This document shows, piece after piece, positions 36,946 to 45,352 of a stretch of DNA of 64,000 nt. The notes below the pieces were generated by a model. The model was not told the DNA's origin. It ran no database searches and saw only the letters and a list, made by a program, of their open reading frames with translations. The stretch's first letter is position 1. Each line of letters opens with the position of its first letter. Location: NCBI GenBank assembly GCA_902801175.1, contig CADCHF010000001.1, forward strand, positions 124,001 to 188,000, written 5' to 3'. The position numbers and the translations under genes were made by a program. Origin of the DNA: an uncultured Coriobacteriaceae bacterium. GTDB taxonomy: Bacteria; Actinomycetota; Coriobacteriia; Coriobacteriales; Atopobiaceae.

Positions 36946-37404
36946 CTATGCCTGCTCACCCTTCCAATGGTCGAGCGTGGGGAGCAGGACCCCCATAAAG
37001 GACACCGCCTCATCGAGGCTCACACCCGATGCCTGGGCCAAGTACGGAGCCGATGCCTCGATGACATCCTCCATCGTTGCGTAGGCAAACTTGCCGTCGT
37101 CGTAGCACCACTTGCAATACGAGGCGTTCTCGGAGCCGTTGGCGTCGGAGCCCTTGGGCATGTTGGGCACCGAAAACGGCGTGCCGCAGCATTGGCATGC
37201 CGGCTCTTGCGGCAAATCAAGCAAGCGCATAACTGGCACGTCGAGCGCCTGGGCAATGAGCTTGGTCATGTCGATGCTCGGTGTGGTCTCCCCCGTCTCC
37301 CAGCGGCTCACGGCCTGCCGAGTGACATAGACCTTGCGTGCCAGCTCCTCCTGCGTGACACCCTTCTCCTTGCGTACCTGCGCAAGCACGTCCTTAATCG
37401 CCAT
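36946..37404 (-). CDS. XRE-family regulator with zinc-ribbon tail
   Basis: 152 residues from ATG 37404 with GAGGAGG upstream. HTH_3 in the first 60 residues (VTQEELARKVYVTRQAVSRWETG). The next part has four cysteines in two pairs (CQCCG and CKWC), matching the 'putative zinc ribbon' domain often fused to XRE proteins, then a helical end. Probably a DNA-binding regulator; targets unknown. Confidence 0.85.
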   Translation of the reverse strand: MAIKDVLAQVRKEKGVTQEELARKVYVTRQAVSRWETGETTPSIDMTKLIAQALDVPVMRLLDLPQEPACQCCGTPFSVPNMPKGSDANGSENASYCKWCYDDGKFAYATMEDVIEASAPYLAQASGVSLDEAVSFMGVLLPTLDHWKGEQA

Positions 37405-37936
37405 GGCAAACCTCCTCTTGCTTGGGACTACCTGCCATCGAGTGTATGGGCGCCAAGCCCCTGCGTCGAGCAACGCATTGTTGCCCTGCCGTCCGTCACC
37501 AGGCTCGTAGCATACGAAGGAGCGCAAGAACTCGCATGCCTCAGTACGGCTACAGGAGAACAGGGAGCTCTAAAGGATGGCATCGGTCAGCAGCAGGGCC
37601 GTTTCGTTAGCGCCCAGACGCATGCAAAGAAAGGACCCGTCGTCTGTATGGTTTCGAGCATTACAGCACCTCTATCTGCAGCACAATTCAAGGCCGATGC
37701 AGCACATGGGACACTCGCCCTTGCTGGTCGGCTCAATTGCCCCGTCAATGAATCGCCTTGGACTCAAGCCCTGCGGCAAAGGTTCAAGGCCAGGCCAGCA
37801 ACTATCATACGCCCCCTGCGGCATAGCATCTTACTGAGGTCGCATGAAGACGTGAGCCTGGAGCTACGTTACCCGCAGCTTCAGGCCCACGTTGGCGTAC
37901 TGCATGAATATGCGAAGCCCTACCGATAGACAGCCG
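37405..37936. other. Non-coding region
   Basis: About 530 bp between the XRE gene start and the rpiB-type gene end. A + strand frame across it has poor composition and overlaps the XRE gene antisense, so I do not call it. No clear repeats or structures apart from the expected XRE promoter. Confidence 0.4.
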
Positions 37937-38398
37937 CTACTTGACTGCTACAGTGTGCTCGCGGTCGATCTCGGCCACCTTGTCACGACGGCGCGTGTAC
38001 TTCTCCTCGGTGAAGGCGTCGGTAGACATCCAGGTCTTTACGATGGCCATGGCAAGCACCGGGCCAATGATCTTTCCGCCCAGGCAGAGCACGTTTGCAT
38101 CGTTGTGCTGGCGCGAGAGCTCGGCGCACACGGGGTCCTGGCACACGCAGGCAAAGATGCCGCGCAGCTTGTTGGCGATCATGGCGCTGCCGTAACCAAC
38201 TCCGTCAACAAAGATGCCTCGGTCGCACTCGCCCTTGGCAACGGCCATCGAGGCGGGATACACAAAGTCAGAGAGGTCGCAGCCCTCCGTGTCATAGGTG
38301 CCAAAGTCGCTGACCTCGTGGCCCTCCTGCTCGAGCCAGGCCTTGATCTCGTTCTTGAGCGCGGTACCTGCGTGATCGTTTGCCATTGCGATTCTCAT
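37937..38398 (-). CDS. RpiB/LacA-LacB-family sugar-phosphate isomerase
   Basis: 153 residues, full length for the family. MRIAMANDHAGTALKNEI at the N-terminus, QHNDANVLCLGG (phosphate/ring-opening His) and a C-terminal helix are typical. The active-site loop reads GIFVDGVGYGSAMIANK where classical RpiB has a catalytic Cys (ICGTGIG); the Cys is Asp here. Actinobacterial RpiB enzymes are known that use Glu instead of Cys, so it may be active on ribose 5-phosphate or an allose- or galactose-derived sugar phosphate. It is divergent from the sensory hydrogenase gene. Confidence 0.85.
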   Translation of the reverse strand: MRIAMANDHAGTALKNEIKAWLEQEGHEVSDFGTYDTEGCDLSDFVYPASMAVAKGECDRGIFVDGVGYGSAMIANKLRGIFACVCQDPVCAELSRQHNDANVLCLGGKIIGPVLAMAIVKTWMSTDAFTEEKYTRRRDKVAEIDREHTVAVK

Positions 38399-38589
38399 GA
38401 CTGCCTCCTTGGGGACAATTGCGCCGACTCTTCCCGCTTACAGCCATTCTATTTTGTTGCTCGGACGGTGCCGCGCTGCGTCGCCCGCACATTGGGCAAA
38501 CGGACACATCGCGGCTCTGCAAGCAGGGCAACAACAGTCGGCCAGCCCATCCACATTTTGCCTCAAATCCGATACCCTTTAATGCGATA

Positions 38590-38617
38590 GGATTTGCGCA
38601 TATATGCGGGCAAATCC
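38590..38617. promoter_or_regulatory. Inverted repeat upstream of the sensory hydrogenase
   Basis: GGATTTGC and GCAAATCC flank the palindrome GCATATATGC. It lies 25 bp before the ATG at 38642 and could be a regulator site or a 5' RNA hairpin. Confidence 0.5.
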
Positions 38618-38641
38618 CTCATATCAACCAAGGGGGACCTA

Positions 38642-40318
38642 ATGACAAGCTGCCTAAGGCTAAAGAAGTCAAACTGTAAGAACTGCTACAAGTGCATTCG
38701 ACACTGCCCGGTCAAGTCGATTCGCTTCTCTGCGGAGCAGGCGCACATCATTGACGACGAGTGCATCCTTTGCGGCCAATGCTTTGTCGTCTGCCCGCAG
38801 GACGCCAAGCAGATTGTGGATGAGACGGAGAAGGTCAAGGTCCTGATTGGCAGTGGTGAGCCCGTCATTGCAAGCCTCGCACCGTCGTTCATCGCCAACT
38901 ATGATGGCGTGGGGATCGAGTCCATGCGCGAGGCGCTCAAGAAGCTCGGCTTCCACGATGTTGAGGAGACGGCAATCGGTGCCACCATGGTCAAGCGCGA
39001 GTACGACCGGATGCTGCGCGACGAAAACCGTGACATCGTCATCTCATCCTGCTGCCACTCCATCAACCTGCTGATTCGCAAGTACTTCCCCGAGCAGCTC
39101 CCCTACCTTGCCGATGTCGTGTCGCCCATGGTGGCCCACTGCATCGACATCAAGCGACGCATTCCAAACGCAAAGACGGTGTTCATTGGCCCCTGCGTTG
39201 CCAAGAAGGACGAGGCCGACCAGCACAGCGATGTGGTAGATGCCGCCCTGACCTTTGAGGAGCTTACAAGCTGGCTCAAGGAGGAGCAGATCGAGCTCAA
39301 GAAAGAGGTCATCACCGACGACAAAGGCCTCGCGAGGTTCTTCCCCACCCCGGGCGGAATCCTCAAGACCATGGCCCAAGACGCGCCTGGCTTCACCTAC
39401 ATGGCACTCGATGGCATCGATGCCTGCCTGGCGGCACTCGATGACATCGCTCAGGGCAAGATCCATAAGTGCTTTATCGAGATGTCCACATGCTCGGGTA
39501 GCTGCATCGGCGGTCCCGTGATGGAGAAGTACCGTCGCAGCCCCGTCGCAGACTACATGGCCGTGGCAAACTTTGCCGGGAAGAATGACTTTGACGTCGA
39601 CCAGCCCGATGTCTCGACCATGAAGCAGTACTACTCGCCCATCGACCGCTCCGAGCGCGTCCCGTCCAACTACGAGATCGTCGAGATCCTCCGCCAGATG
39701 GGCAAGTTCAAGCCGAGCGACGAGCTCAACTGCGGGTCCTGTGGCTACAACACCTGCCGCGACAAGGCAGTCGCCATTTACCAGGGCAAGGCTGACATCT
39801 CCATGTGCCTGCCGTTCCTCAAGGAGAAGGCAGAGAGCTTCTCGGACGCCATCGTCAAGAACAGCCCCAACGCCCTGGTCGTGGTCAACGACACGCTCGA
39901 GGTGCAGCAGCTCAATAACGCGGCGCTCAAGCTGCTCAACATCCGCTTTGCGTCTGACGTGCTGGGCGACCAGGTGGTACGCATCCTCGACCCCAAGGCG
40001 TTCCTCGACGTGAAGCGCTCGAGGAGGGGCGTGTACAACAAGCGCACCTACCTGGCCGAATACGACCGCTACGTGGACCAGACCATCGTTCCGGCCGAGG
40101 ACGGCCGCATGATCATCTGCATCATGCACGACGTGACCGCCGAGGAGGAGGCGCGTCAGCGCAAGGAAGAGATCAGCCACCAGACGGTGGAAGTCGCCGA
40201 CGAGGTCATCAACAGGCAGATGCTCATCGTGCAAGAAATCGCCTCGCTTTTGGGTGAGACGACCGCAGAGACCAAGATCGCCCTGTCCAAGCTGAAGGAG
40301 TCGATTATCGATGAATGA
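38642..40318 (+). CDS. Sensory-type [FeFe]-hydrogenase homologue with PAS domain
   Basis: 558 residues from ATG 38642 with AGGGGGA upstream. Two [4Fe-4S] motifs (CKNCYKCIRHCP, CILCGQCFVVCP) precede an H-cluster domain whose cysteines are kept: SSCCHS (about 135-140), GPCVAKK (183-189), MSTCSGSCIGG (281-291). Next is a small FeS domain (CGSCGYNTC plus C about 388), a PAS domain and a C-terminal helix. The proton-relay surroundings differ from catalytic hydrogenases, as in group C sensory enzymes. It is followed by an overlapping SpoIIE phosphatase gene, so it likely senses H2 or redox state and signals. No HydE/F/G maturases are in the window. Confidence 0.87.
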   Translation: MTSCLRLKKSNCKNCYKCIRHCPVKSIRFSAEQAHIIDDECILCGQCFVVCPQDAKQIVDETEKVKVLIGSGEPVIASLAPSFIANYDGVGIESMREALKKLGFHDVEETAIGATMVKREYDRMLRDENRDIVISSCCHSINLLIRKYFPEQLPYLADVVSPMVAHCIDIKRRIPNAKTVFIGPCVAKKDEADQHSDVVDAALTFEELTSWLKEEQIELKKEVITDDKGLARFFPTPGGILKTMAQDAPGFTYMALDGIDACLAALDDIAQGKIHKCFIEMSTCSGSCIGGPVMEKYRRSPVADYMAVANFAGKNDFDVDQPDVSTMKQYYSPIDRSERVPSNYEIVEILRQMGKFKPSDELNCGSCGYNTCRDKAVAIYQGKADISMCLPFLKEKAESFSDAIVKNSPNALVVVNDTLEVQQLNNAALKLLNIRFASDVLGDQVVRILDPKAFLDVKRSRRGVYNKRTYLAEYDRYVDQTIVPAEDGRMIICIMHDVTAEEEARQRKEEISHQTVEVADEVINRQMLIVQEIASLLGETTAETKIALSKLKESIIDE

Positions 40319-41486
40319 TCTGTGCGCCGACATTGGCTACAAGAGCATCAACCATGCAGGCGAGGAACTCTGCGGCGACCATGTGGACGTGGTGAGCAAG
40401 GATGACGGCTCCACTGTCATTGTGCTTGCCGACGGTCTTGGCAGTGGCGTGCAGGCGAGCATCCTCTCGACGCTCACGTCTAAGATCATCTCCACCATGA
40501 TGGCCGAGGGTCTCTCCATCGAGGAGTGCGTCTCTACCATTGCTGCCACGCTCCCCGTTACCGGGAAGCACGGCGTGGCGTATTCCACTTTTACGATCAT
40601 CAATTTGATTCGCAACCACACGGCGGAGCTCATTCAATACGACAACCCCGAGGTCATCTTCATTAGGGATGGCGATGTCACCGACTACCCAATGACCGAG
40701 CTGCACTTTGAGGACAAGACGATCTACAGGTCAACGATTAGGCTGCAGGAGGGCGACATCTTTGTTGCCATGAGCGACGGTTGCCCGCACGCCAACGCGG
40801 ACAAGGCCTACAACAACAACTGGAAGCGCGAGGACATTGCCAAGTTTGTGGCCGACATGTCGCTTACGGGCTACACGGCAAAGGTGCTCTGCACGATGCT
40901 CGTGGACGAGTGCGACAAGCTCTATGGCTACAAGCCGCTCGACGATGCGACCGCAGCCGTTGTTCGCATTAGGAAGCGTGTGCCCATGAACATCCTGTTT
41001 GGGCCTCCCTCCGACCCCGACGACTGCAACAGAATGATGAACCTGTTCTTCTCTAAGGGCGGCAAGCACATCATTTGCGGAGGGACCACCGCGTCGATTG
41101 CCTCCAAGTACCTGCGTAAGCCCCTCAGGGCAAAGACGCATCCTGGTATGAAAAGCGATGTTCCGCCAATCTCGGAGCTTGAGGGCGTTGACCTGGTAAC
41201 GGAGGGTGTCATCACCATGAGCAAGGTGCTAACGTACGCCCAGGACTACCTACAGAACAACGAGACCTACGAAGATTGGAACTACGGCCACGACGGTGCC
41301 TCGCGCATCTGCCAGCTGTTGTTTGAGGAGGCCACGGACATCAACTTCTACGTTGGTCGCGCCATGAACCCAGCGCACCAGAACCCCGACCTTCCCATCA
41401 ACTTCAACATCAAGATGAACATCGTGGAGCAGCTATCCAAGTGCCTTGAAGACATGGGCAAGCGCATTAGGGTGAGCTACTTCTAA
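40311..41486 (+). CDS. SpoIIE/PP2C-family protein phosphatase
   Basis: 391 residues; ATG 40311 overlaps the hydrogenase stop by 8 bp, with CTGAAGGAG upstream, so the two are coupled. The first 230 residues are a PP2C-like SpoIIE domain (CGDHVDVVS, VIVLADGLGSGVQAS, GDIFVAMSDGC, DDATAAVVRI). The C-terminal ~150 residues are a second, uncharacterised region. It probably dephosphorylates a Ser/Thr-phosphorylated regulator, such as an anti-sigma-factor antagonist, in response to the hydrogenase sensor. The target is not in the window. Confidence 0.87.
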   Translation: MNDLCADIGYKSINHAGEELCGDHVDVVSKDDGSTVIVLADGLGSGVQASILSTLTSKIISTMMAEGLSIEECVSTIAATLPVTGKHGVAYSTFTIINLIRNHTAELIQYDNPEVIFIRDGDVTDYPMTELHFEDKTIYRSTIRLQEGDIFVAMSDGCPHANADKAYNNNWKREDIAKFVADMSLTGYTAKVLCTMLVDECDKLYGYKPLDDATAAVVRIRKRVPMNILFGPPSDPDDCNRMMNLFFSKGGKHIICGGTTASIASKYLRKPLRAKTHPGMKSDVPPISELEGVDLVTEGVITMSKVLTYAQDYLQNNETYEDWNYGHDGASRICQLLFEEATDINFYVGRAMNPAHQNPDLPINFNIKMNIVEQLSKCLEDMGKRIRVSYF

Positions 41487-41505
41487 AGCGTTTTGGCACG
41501 TGCCA

Positions 41506-41546
41506 AACGAGCGGGTCACGTTGATGCGTGGCCCGCCCGTTCTTTT
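41506..41546 (+). terminator. Terminator of the sensory hydrogenase operon
   Basis: AACGAGCGGGTCACG / CGTGGCCCGCCCGTT stem with wobbles, followed by CTTTT. Confidence 0.7.
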
Positions 41547-41571
41547 AGAGCTCTGCGTTGTGTTTTGGTCG

Positions 41572-42375
41572 TTAGCAGCTGCGCTTGCCCATCTTGGCGT
41601 AGACGTCCTCGCGCGGCAACCAGTCGAGGAAAGCCTCTACCTGCTGGTCCCAGAAGCGCCACTCGTGGCCAAAGCCCGGTACCGCCGTCCAGGTGACGTC
41701 GGCCCCAAGCTCGGCGAGCTCGGCGGCGAAGGCCTGGTTGGGCTCAAAGAGGAAGTCCTCGGTGCCGCAGGCCGTGTAGATGGGCGGGAAGGGCACGTCG
41801 GAGGCAGCGACCGCCTTGGCCAGCGCATGCAGGTCGTACTCGGCATCGGGAGCCGCAGGCTCCTGGGCCATGGGGTCGGAGGCAAACACGGCCGGGTTGA
41901 TGGAGAGCCCCGCCGAGAACGCACCGATGGCGTGGTAGCGCTCGGGGTGCGTGAGCCCGTGCATCAGGGCACCATAGCCGCCCATGGAGAGGCCAGCGAT
42001 GTAGGTGTCCTCAGGCTTGTCCGAGACGGGGAAGTAGTTGGTCACAAACTCGGGCAGCTCCTCGGAGATGAAGCGCTTGAAGTCGTCGGCGCCTACCTTG
42101 GCATAGGCCTTGTTCTCGGCCGAGACGTTGACGATGGCGATGCGGCGCTCCTCGGCGTAGAGCTCCACGTTGGTGTAGCCCGTCCACTGCGCGTGGTTGT
42201 TGGCGTAGCCGTGCAGCAGGTAGACCACGGGGAATTTGGCGGGCAGCACGTGCGTGGCCGGCGCCTGGCCGGGAAGGCCCATGGCCTCGGGGCAGGTGAC
42301 CGACGGCAGCACCACGGTGATGTCCACCGCACGGTTGAGCGAGTACGACAGGAAGTTGCAAACGACCTTTGCCAT
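41572..42375 (-). CDS. Alpha/beta-hydrolase esterase (tributyrin-esterase-like)
   Basis: 267 residues. Oxyanion motif LLHGYANN near residue 55, nucleophile GLSMGGYGALMHG (Ser near 130), acidic residue in CGTEDFLFEP and His in GFGHEWRFW at the C-terminus. This is the EstA/esterase-D-type family that hydrolyses short-chain acyl esters, and in gut bacteria hydroxycinnamate or sugar acetyl esters. Cytosolic. It stands alone, convergent with the phosphatase gene. The substrate is unknown, although an acyl-ester hydrolase would suit the acyl-metabolism theme of the window. Confidence 0.87.
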   Translation of the reverse strand: MAKVVCNFLSYSLNRAVDITVVLPSVTCPEAMGLPGQAPATHVLPAKFPVVYLLHGYANNHAQWTGYTNVELYAEERRIAIVNVSAENKAYAKVGADDFKRFISEELPEFVTNYFPVSDKPEDTYIAGLSMGGYGALMHGLTHPERYHAIGAFSAGLSINPAVFASDPMAQEPAAPDAEYDLHALAKAVAASDVPFPPIYTACGTEDFLFEPNQAFAAELAELGADVTWTAVPGFGHEWRFWDQQVEAFLDWLPREDVYAKMGKRSC

Positions 42376-42488
42376 GATGGAACCCTTTCCCCTAAAGGTT
42401 GATCTGCCCTCATGGTAGCGCGCAGCATAGTTTTTCTGGTACCGCTAGCGTCAAAAGGCAGCACGGGGTGGGTGTTCGCACCATGCGG

Positions 42489-42995
42489 CTACAACTGATT
42501 GGCCAACAGCCAGAAAAGGCCGCCAAGAATGAATGCGAGGGGAATTCCACCCAGAAAGATGCGTGGCACCTTGACGCGCATGCGAGCACGCCAGTCCTTG
42601 GAGCTCGCGCTCAGGTCCTCGATGCCAGGAATGTCCCACCATTCACTGAGCGCCACCCACAACGTGTCGATGACCACGCAGTCAAAGGTCTCCATCAGCG
42701 CAAAGAGCACGTAGGTCTGCCAGACAGTGTCGAGGTAGCTCCGCGCGCCGTTGACCATGCAGACGCAGATGAAGAACACCGCGAGCACAGCCACTATGCC
42801 AGATGTGACCGCCATGCGGCGTCGGCGCGCGATGCGCTCGCGCGTGATGAGCCCCAGCTCCACCAGCCGATCCTGAATGTCCTGCTCGTAGTAGAAGGCT
42901 CCTCCCACCGGCCCCAGCGGCACGGTGCTCAGCCACACGTACAGAAAGAACAGCAGCCAAATAACAAGGGTCTCTATCAGCAGCTTTGCGAGCAT
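42489..42995 (-). CDS. Hypothetical four-TM membrane protein
   Basis: 168 residues with hydrophobic segments near 5-25, 63-83, 92-110 and 145-165; no recognised domain. The loop after TM1 is charged (ITRERIARRRRMAV). It begins 6 bp after the stop of the hydrolase gene at 43002 and is co-transcribed with it. Function unknown. Confidence 0.7.
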   Translation of the reverse strand: MLAKLLIETLVIWLLFFLYVWLSTVPLGPVGGAFYYEQDIQDRLVELGLITRERIARRRRMAVTSGIVAVLAVFFICVCMVNGARSYLDTVWQTYVLFALMETFDCVVIDTLWVALSEWWDIPGIEDLSASSKDWRARMRVKVPRIFLGGIPLAFILGGLFWLLANQL

Positions 42996-43001
42996 GGCAG
43001 C

Positions 43002-43838
43002 CTACCCGCGGCCTACAGGTGCGCCGCACCCATCTGCAGACGTGCCGATTCCCATCCGCTCATCAATTGCAGCGAGCACCGTGTCAGTCCACTTGCTGCC
43101 AAAGAGCCACTCCTCGTGCTGCATGTCAAAGCGCATAAGATCGGGCTCGCGGAAGTGCTGCTGGTAACGCTTGAGGTAGGTGCCCTTGGGATCCATGCGT
43201 AGCGCGTAGATCACGTGGATGGTAGTGCCGTCCTGATGGATGTCGTCCTCGAGCGGCGTCACGTAGTCGGAGTAGAACTCGCGCGAGATGGTCTTGGGGT
43301 GCATGTTGGCAAAGCTGTTCGAGAAGCCGTCCAAAAAGGTGCGCATCTCGTCGTTGTCCTCGTCCGCATAGAGCGACTTCACCAGCCGGTCCACGAGCTT
43401 CTGGCGCTTCTTCTCGCTCTTGGCCGCTCCGGAGAGCATTGGCCCCACAATCCAGGTCATGATGCGTGCCACGAGCGGGCTGCCCTGATCGAGGTCGGAG
43501 CTGCCAATGAAGGCATGGTCCACGTGTACGCGGCCGTGCTGCACAAGCAGGGCCGCAAAGCTGCCGCCAAGCGAGCTGCCATAGGCAGCGTCAACATGTC
43601 CGCCATGATGCTCAATGAGGTAGTCCTCTATCTTTGCGCAGACCTCAGGCACGCTCGTGAAGCAGATGGATGAGTCGCCCTCAAAGCCGTCGTAGTTGAC
43701 GCAGATGAGGTGGTAGCGCTCGGCGAGGGCGTCAATCACGCGCGCAAAGTTGATTTGCCAGGTGCAGGCAGTACCAGGCAAAAGAACCAGCGTCTTTCCG
43801 TCATCGCGACCCATCTCGGTGAACTGCATGGCTGTCAT
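43002..43838 (-). CDS. Alpha/beta-hydrolase
   Basis: 278 residues. LVLLPGTACTWQINFARV near the N-terminus (oxyanion region), nucleophile AYGSSLGGSFAALL (Ser near 88), and a late His-containing stretch (MQHEEWLFG) are family features. Residues 125-190 form a helical cap. No signal peptide. Substrate unknown. It is the first gene of a two-gene unit with the four-TM protein, 6 bp apart, so the pair may act together at the membrane. Confidence 0.8.
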   Translation of the reverse strand: MTAMQFTEMGRDDGKTLVLLPGTACTWQINFARVIDALAERYHLICVNYDGFEGDSSICFTSVPEVCAKIEDYLIEHHGGHVDAAYGSSLGGSFAALLVQHGRVHVDHAFIGSSDLDQGSPLVARIMTWIVGPMLSGAAKSEKKRQKLVDRLVKSLYADEDNDEMRTFLDGFSNSFANMHPKTISREFYSDYVTPLEDDIHQDGTTIHVIYALRMDPKGTYLKRYQQHFREPDLMRFDMQHEEWLFGSKWTDTVLAAIDERMGIGTSADGCGAPVGRG

Positions 43839-44009
43839 CTCCCCAGAGCAAGACAGGTGTCATTTGTTAGCCTATCCTAACTCAAACAGCATTCGGATGA
43901 TGGGCAACTGCGGGCCCGTAGCTAGACGGCCTGCAGATGGACGCGGCACATCTGCGGGCTCAACCGCTACCATAGACCGTGTCTAATGGCGGCAATGTGA
44001 GGGGGACCC

Positions 44010-44759
44010 TTGGACATCATTCAGAACGAAATCATGCGCAAGGTGGTTTTTCTTGTAGTTACCTGCATAATCGCGCTCACTCTTCAGGCCATCTCGACAA
44101 AGACCATCAAGCGGATCTTTGAGACTGGAAACGTCCCACGTGGCTCAATCTTCATCAACCTTGCGCGTGCGCTCATCTGGTTCTTGGCCCTGCTTGCCGT
44201 GCTCGAGCCAGTCTTTGGCATTCAGCCCACGGCCTTTGTGGCCGCCCTCGGCGTGACCTCCATCGCCATCTCGTTTGGTCTGCAGACCACCATCTCAAAC
44301 GTCATCTCGGGGCTCGGGCTCATGCTTGCGCACGTCTTTGAGGTGGGCGACTGGATTGAGGTGGGTTCCTACCAGGGCGTTGTGACCGACATCACCTGGC
44401 GCTCCACCACGATTCGCTCGCTGGTGGGCGATGTCATCGTCATCCCAAACTCGGTGCTCAACACCACCACGCTGCGCAAGATGTCCCCCACCACGGCATG
44501 CTCCGTCACCATCCCGCTCGACATTCACCCCGAGGCCGACATGGCAGAGGTCGAGCGTGACATCCGCGAGTCGGTGACCGAGGCTGTGGCCGAATGGCGT
44601 GATCCAGAACGCACCATCGACCTCATTGAGCAGGGATACGGCTCGTTTGGCTTTAGGCTCGATGTGCGCGTACCGCTGCGCACCATGGACGATGGCCTTA
44701 CCGCTCGCAGCGCCATCGTGCGTGCTTGTTCTGGCCGCAGTTGGCTTGCCCGCTGGTAG
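44010..44759 (+). CDS. mscS: MscS-family mechanosensitive channel with 3' frameshift
   Basis: 249 residues from a TTG start (GAGGGGGA upstream); an in-frame ATG at 44034 is the alternative. Two TM helices precede the pore-lining third (VAALGVTSIAISFGLQTTISNVISG), then the beta-domain (DWIEVGSYQGVVTDITWRSTTIRS) and C-terminal alpha/beta domain. The last ~12 residues in frame (SGRSWLARW) are not family-like. The alternative frame continues as VLAAVGLPAGSARPKVVLPR to a stop at 44790, which matches the usual MscS end. A one-base shift near 44720-44730 is therefore likely, real or artefactual. Confidence 0.85.
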   Translation: MDIIQNEIMRKVVFLVVTCIIALTLQAISTKTIKRIFETGNVPRGSIFINLARALIWFLALLAVLEPVFGIQPTAFVAALGVTSIAISFGLQTTISNVISGLGLMLAHVFEVGDWIEVGSYQGVVTDITWRSTTIRSLVGDVIVIPNSVLNTTTLRKMSPTTACSVTIPLDIHPEADMAEVERDIRESVTEAVAEWRDPERTIDLIEQGYGSFGFRLDVRVPLRTMDDGLTARSAIVRACSGRSWLARW

Positions 44760-44840
44760 CGCAAGACCCAAAGTCGTACTGCCAAGATAGAAGAAATGCA
44801 CCCGCGGACAAGCGTGAGTGCACCTGCTTAGCTATTATCT

Positions 44841-44856
44841 TTGTGCGATTACACAA
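44841..44856. promoter_or_regulatory. TTGTGC-N4-ACACAA operator, downstream of mscS
   Basis: TTGTGC-GATT-ACACAA, one mismatch from the palindrome seen upstream of ptb. No start codon lies at the usual ~120 nt distance on either strand, so its role is unclear. Confidence 0.5.
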
Positions 44857-44875
44857 ATCAATCCTGTATGCAAAA

Positions 44876-44910
44876 AAGGACCTTGAAACTGCAAATGTTT
44901 CAAGGTCCTT
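44876..44910 (-). terminator. Terminator of the acyl carrier/thiolase operon
   Basis: AAGGACCTTGAAAC / GTTTCAAGGTCCTT, a 14-bp perfect stem. The run of A on its left gives a T-run on the minus strand. Confidence 0.85.
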
Positions 44911-44928
44911 CTCATTAGATAGAGCTAT

Positions 44929-44944
44929 TTGTACTATTGCACAA
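44929..44944. promoter_or_regulatory. TTGTAC-N4-GCACAA operator, downstream of the acyl carrier gene
   Basis: TTGTAC-TATT-GCACAA. Together with 44841-44856 it brackets the terminator, on both sides within 75 bp. Confidence 0.5.
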
Positions 44945-44976
44945 ATTTACCTAGTGCCAATGGCACCTTGATTGAG

Positions 44977-45213
44977 CTAGTCCTCAATCTCCTCGGCAAC
45001 GCGCTCGACGAGCTCGCCAAAGGTCTTCATCTTCATGACCTCGTGGATGGTCACCTCGGCGTCGAGCTCGTTCTCGATGGTGGAGGTGAGGGCGATCATC
45101 TTCATCGAGCCCTTGCCGAGCTCGTCGAAGGTGGTGTCAGCGGTGATCTCGCCGTCGTAGCCGTAGGCGACCTTAGCAAAACCGGCAAGCTGCTCAAGAA
45201 GCTCCTGATCCAT
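44977..45213 (-). CDS. Acyl carrier protein 1
   Basis: 78 residues. Four-helix ACP fold with the phosphopantetheine-attachment serine in GKGSMKMIALTSTIE (Ser near 36), a non-standard GSM in place of DSL. It carries acyl chains as thioesters. It is the last gene of thiolase-DUF35-ACP, transcribed in that order. No fatty-acid synthase gene is adjacent, so it is a dedicated carrier. A GGGGACGG repeat separates it from the DUF35 gene. Confidence 0.85.
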   Translation of the reverse strand: MDQELLEQLAGFAKVAYGYDGEITADTTFDELGKGSMKMIALTSTIENELDAEVTIHEVMKMKTFGELVERVAEEIED

Positions 45214-45306
45214 GATGGGGTTCCTTTCGTCTGTTCACAGATGATCAATGTCAAACGCTCGTGCAACGGGGACGTAAGAGTGTCCAATTCTTGGACGCCG
45301 CAAGCC

Positions 45307-45333
45307 GGACAAAAGGAACCGTCCCCAATGTCC
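45307..45333. repeat. GGGGACGGTTCC palindromic repeat, copy B (inside the thiolase operon)
   Basis: GGAC-AAAAGGAACCGTCCCCAAT-GTCC, the same core as copy A. It lies in the 139-bp gap between the DUF35 and acyl carrier genes. Confidence 0.8.
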
Positions 45334-45352
45334 GACCTGCGGTTACTGCCAT

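Noticed and set aside
36787-37929. A 380-codon + strand frame
   Set aside because: Antisense to the XRE/zinc-ribbon gene with odd composition and no Shine-Dalgarno; a by-product of high GC.
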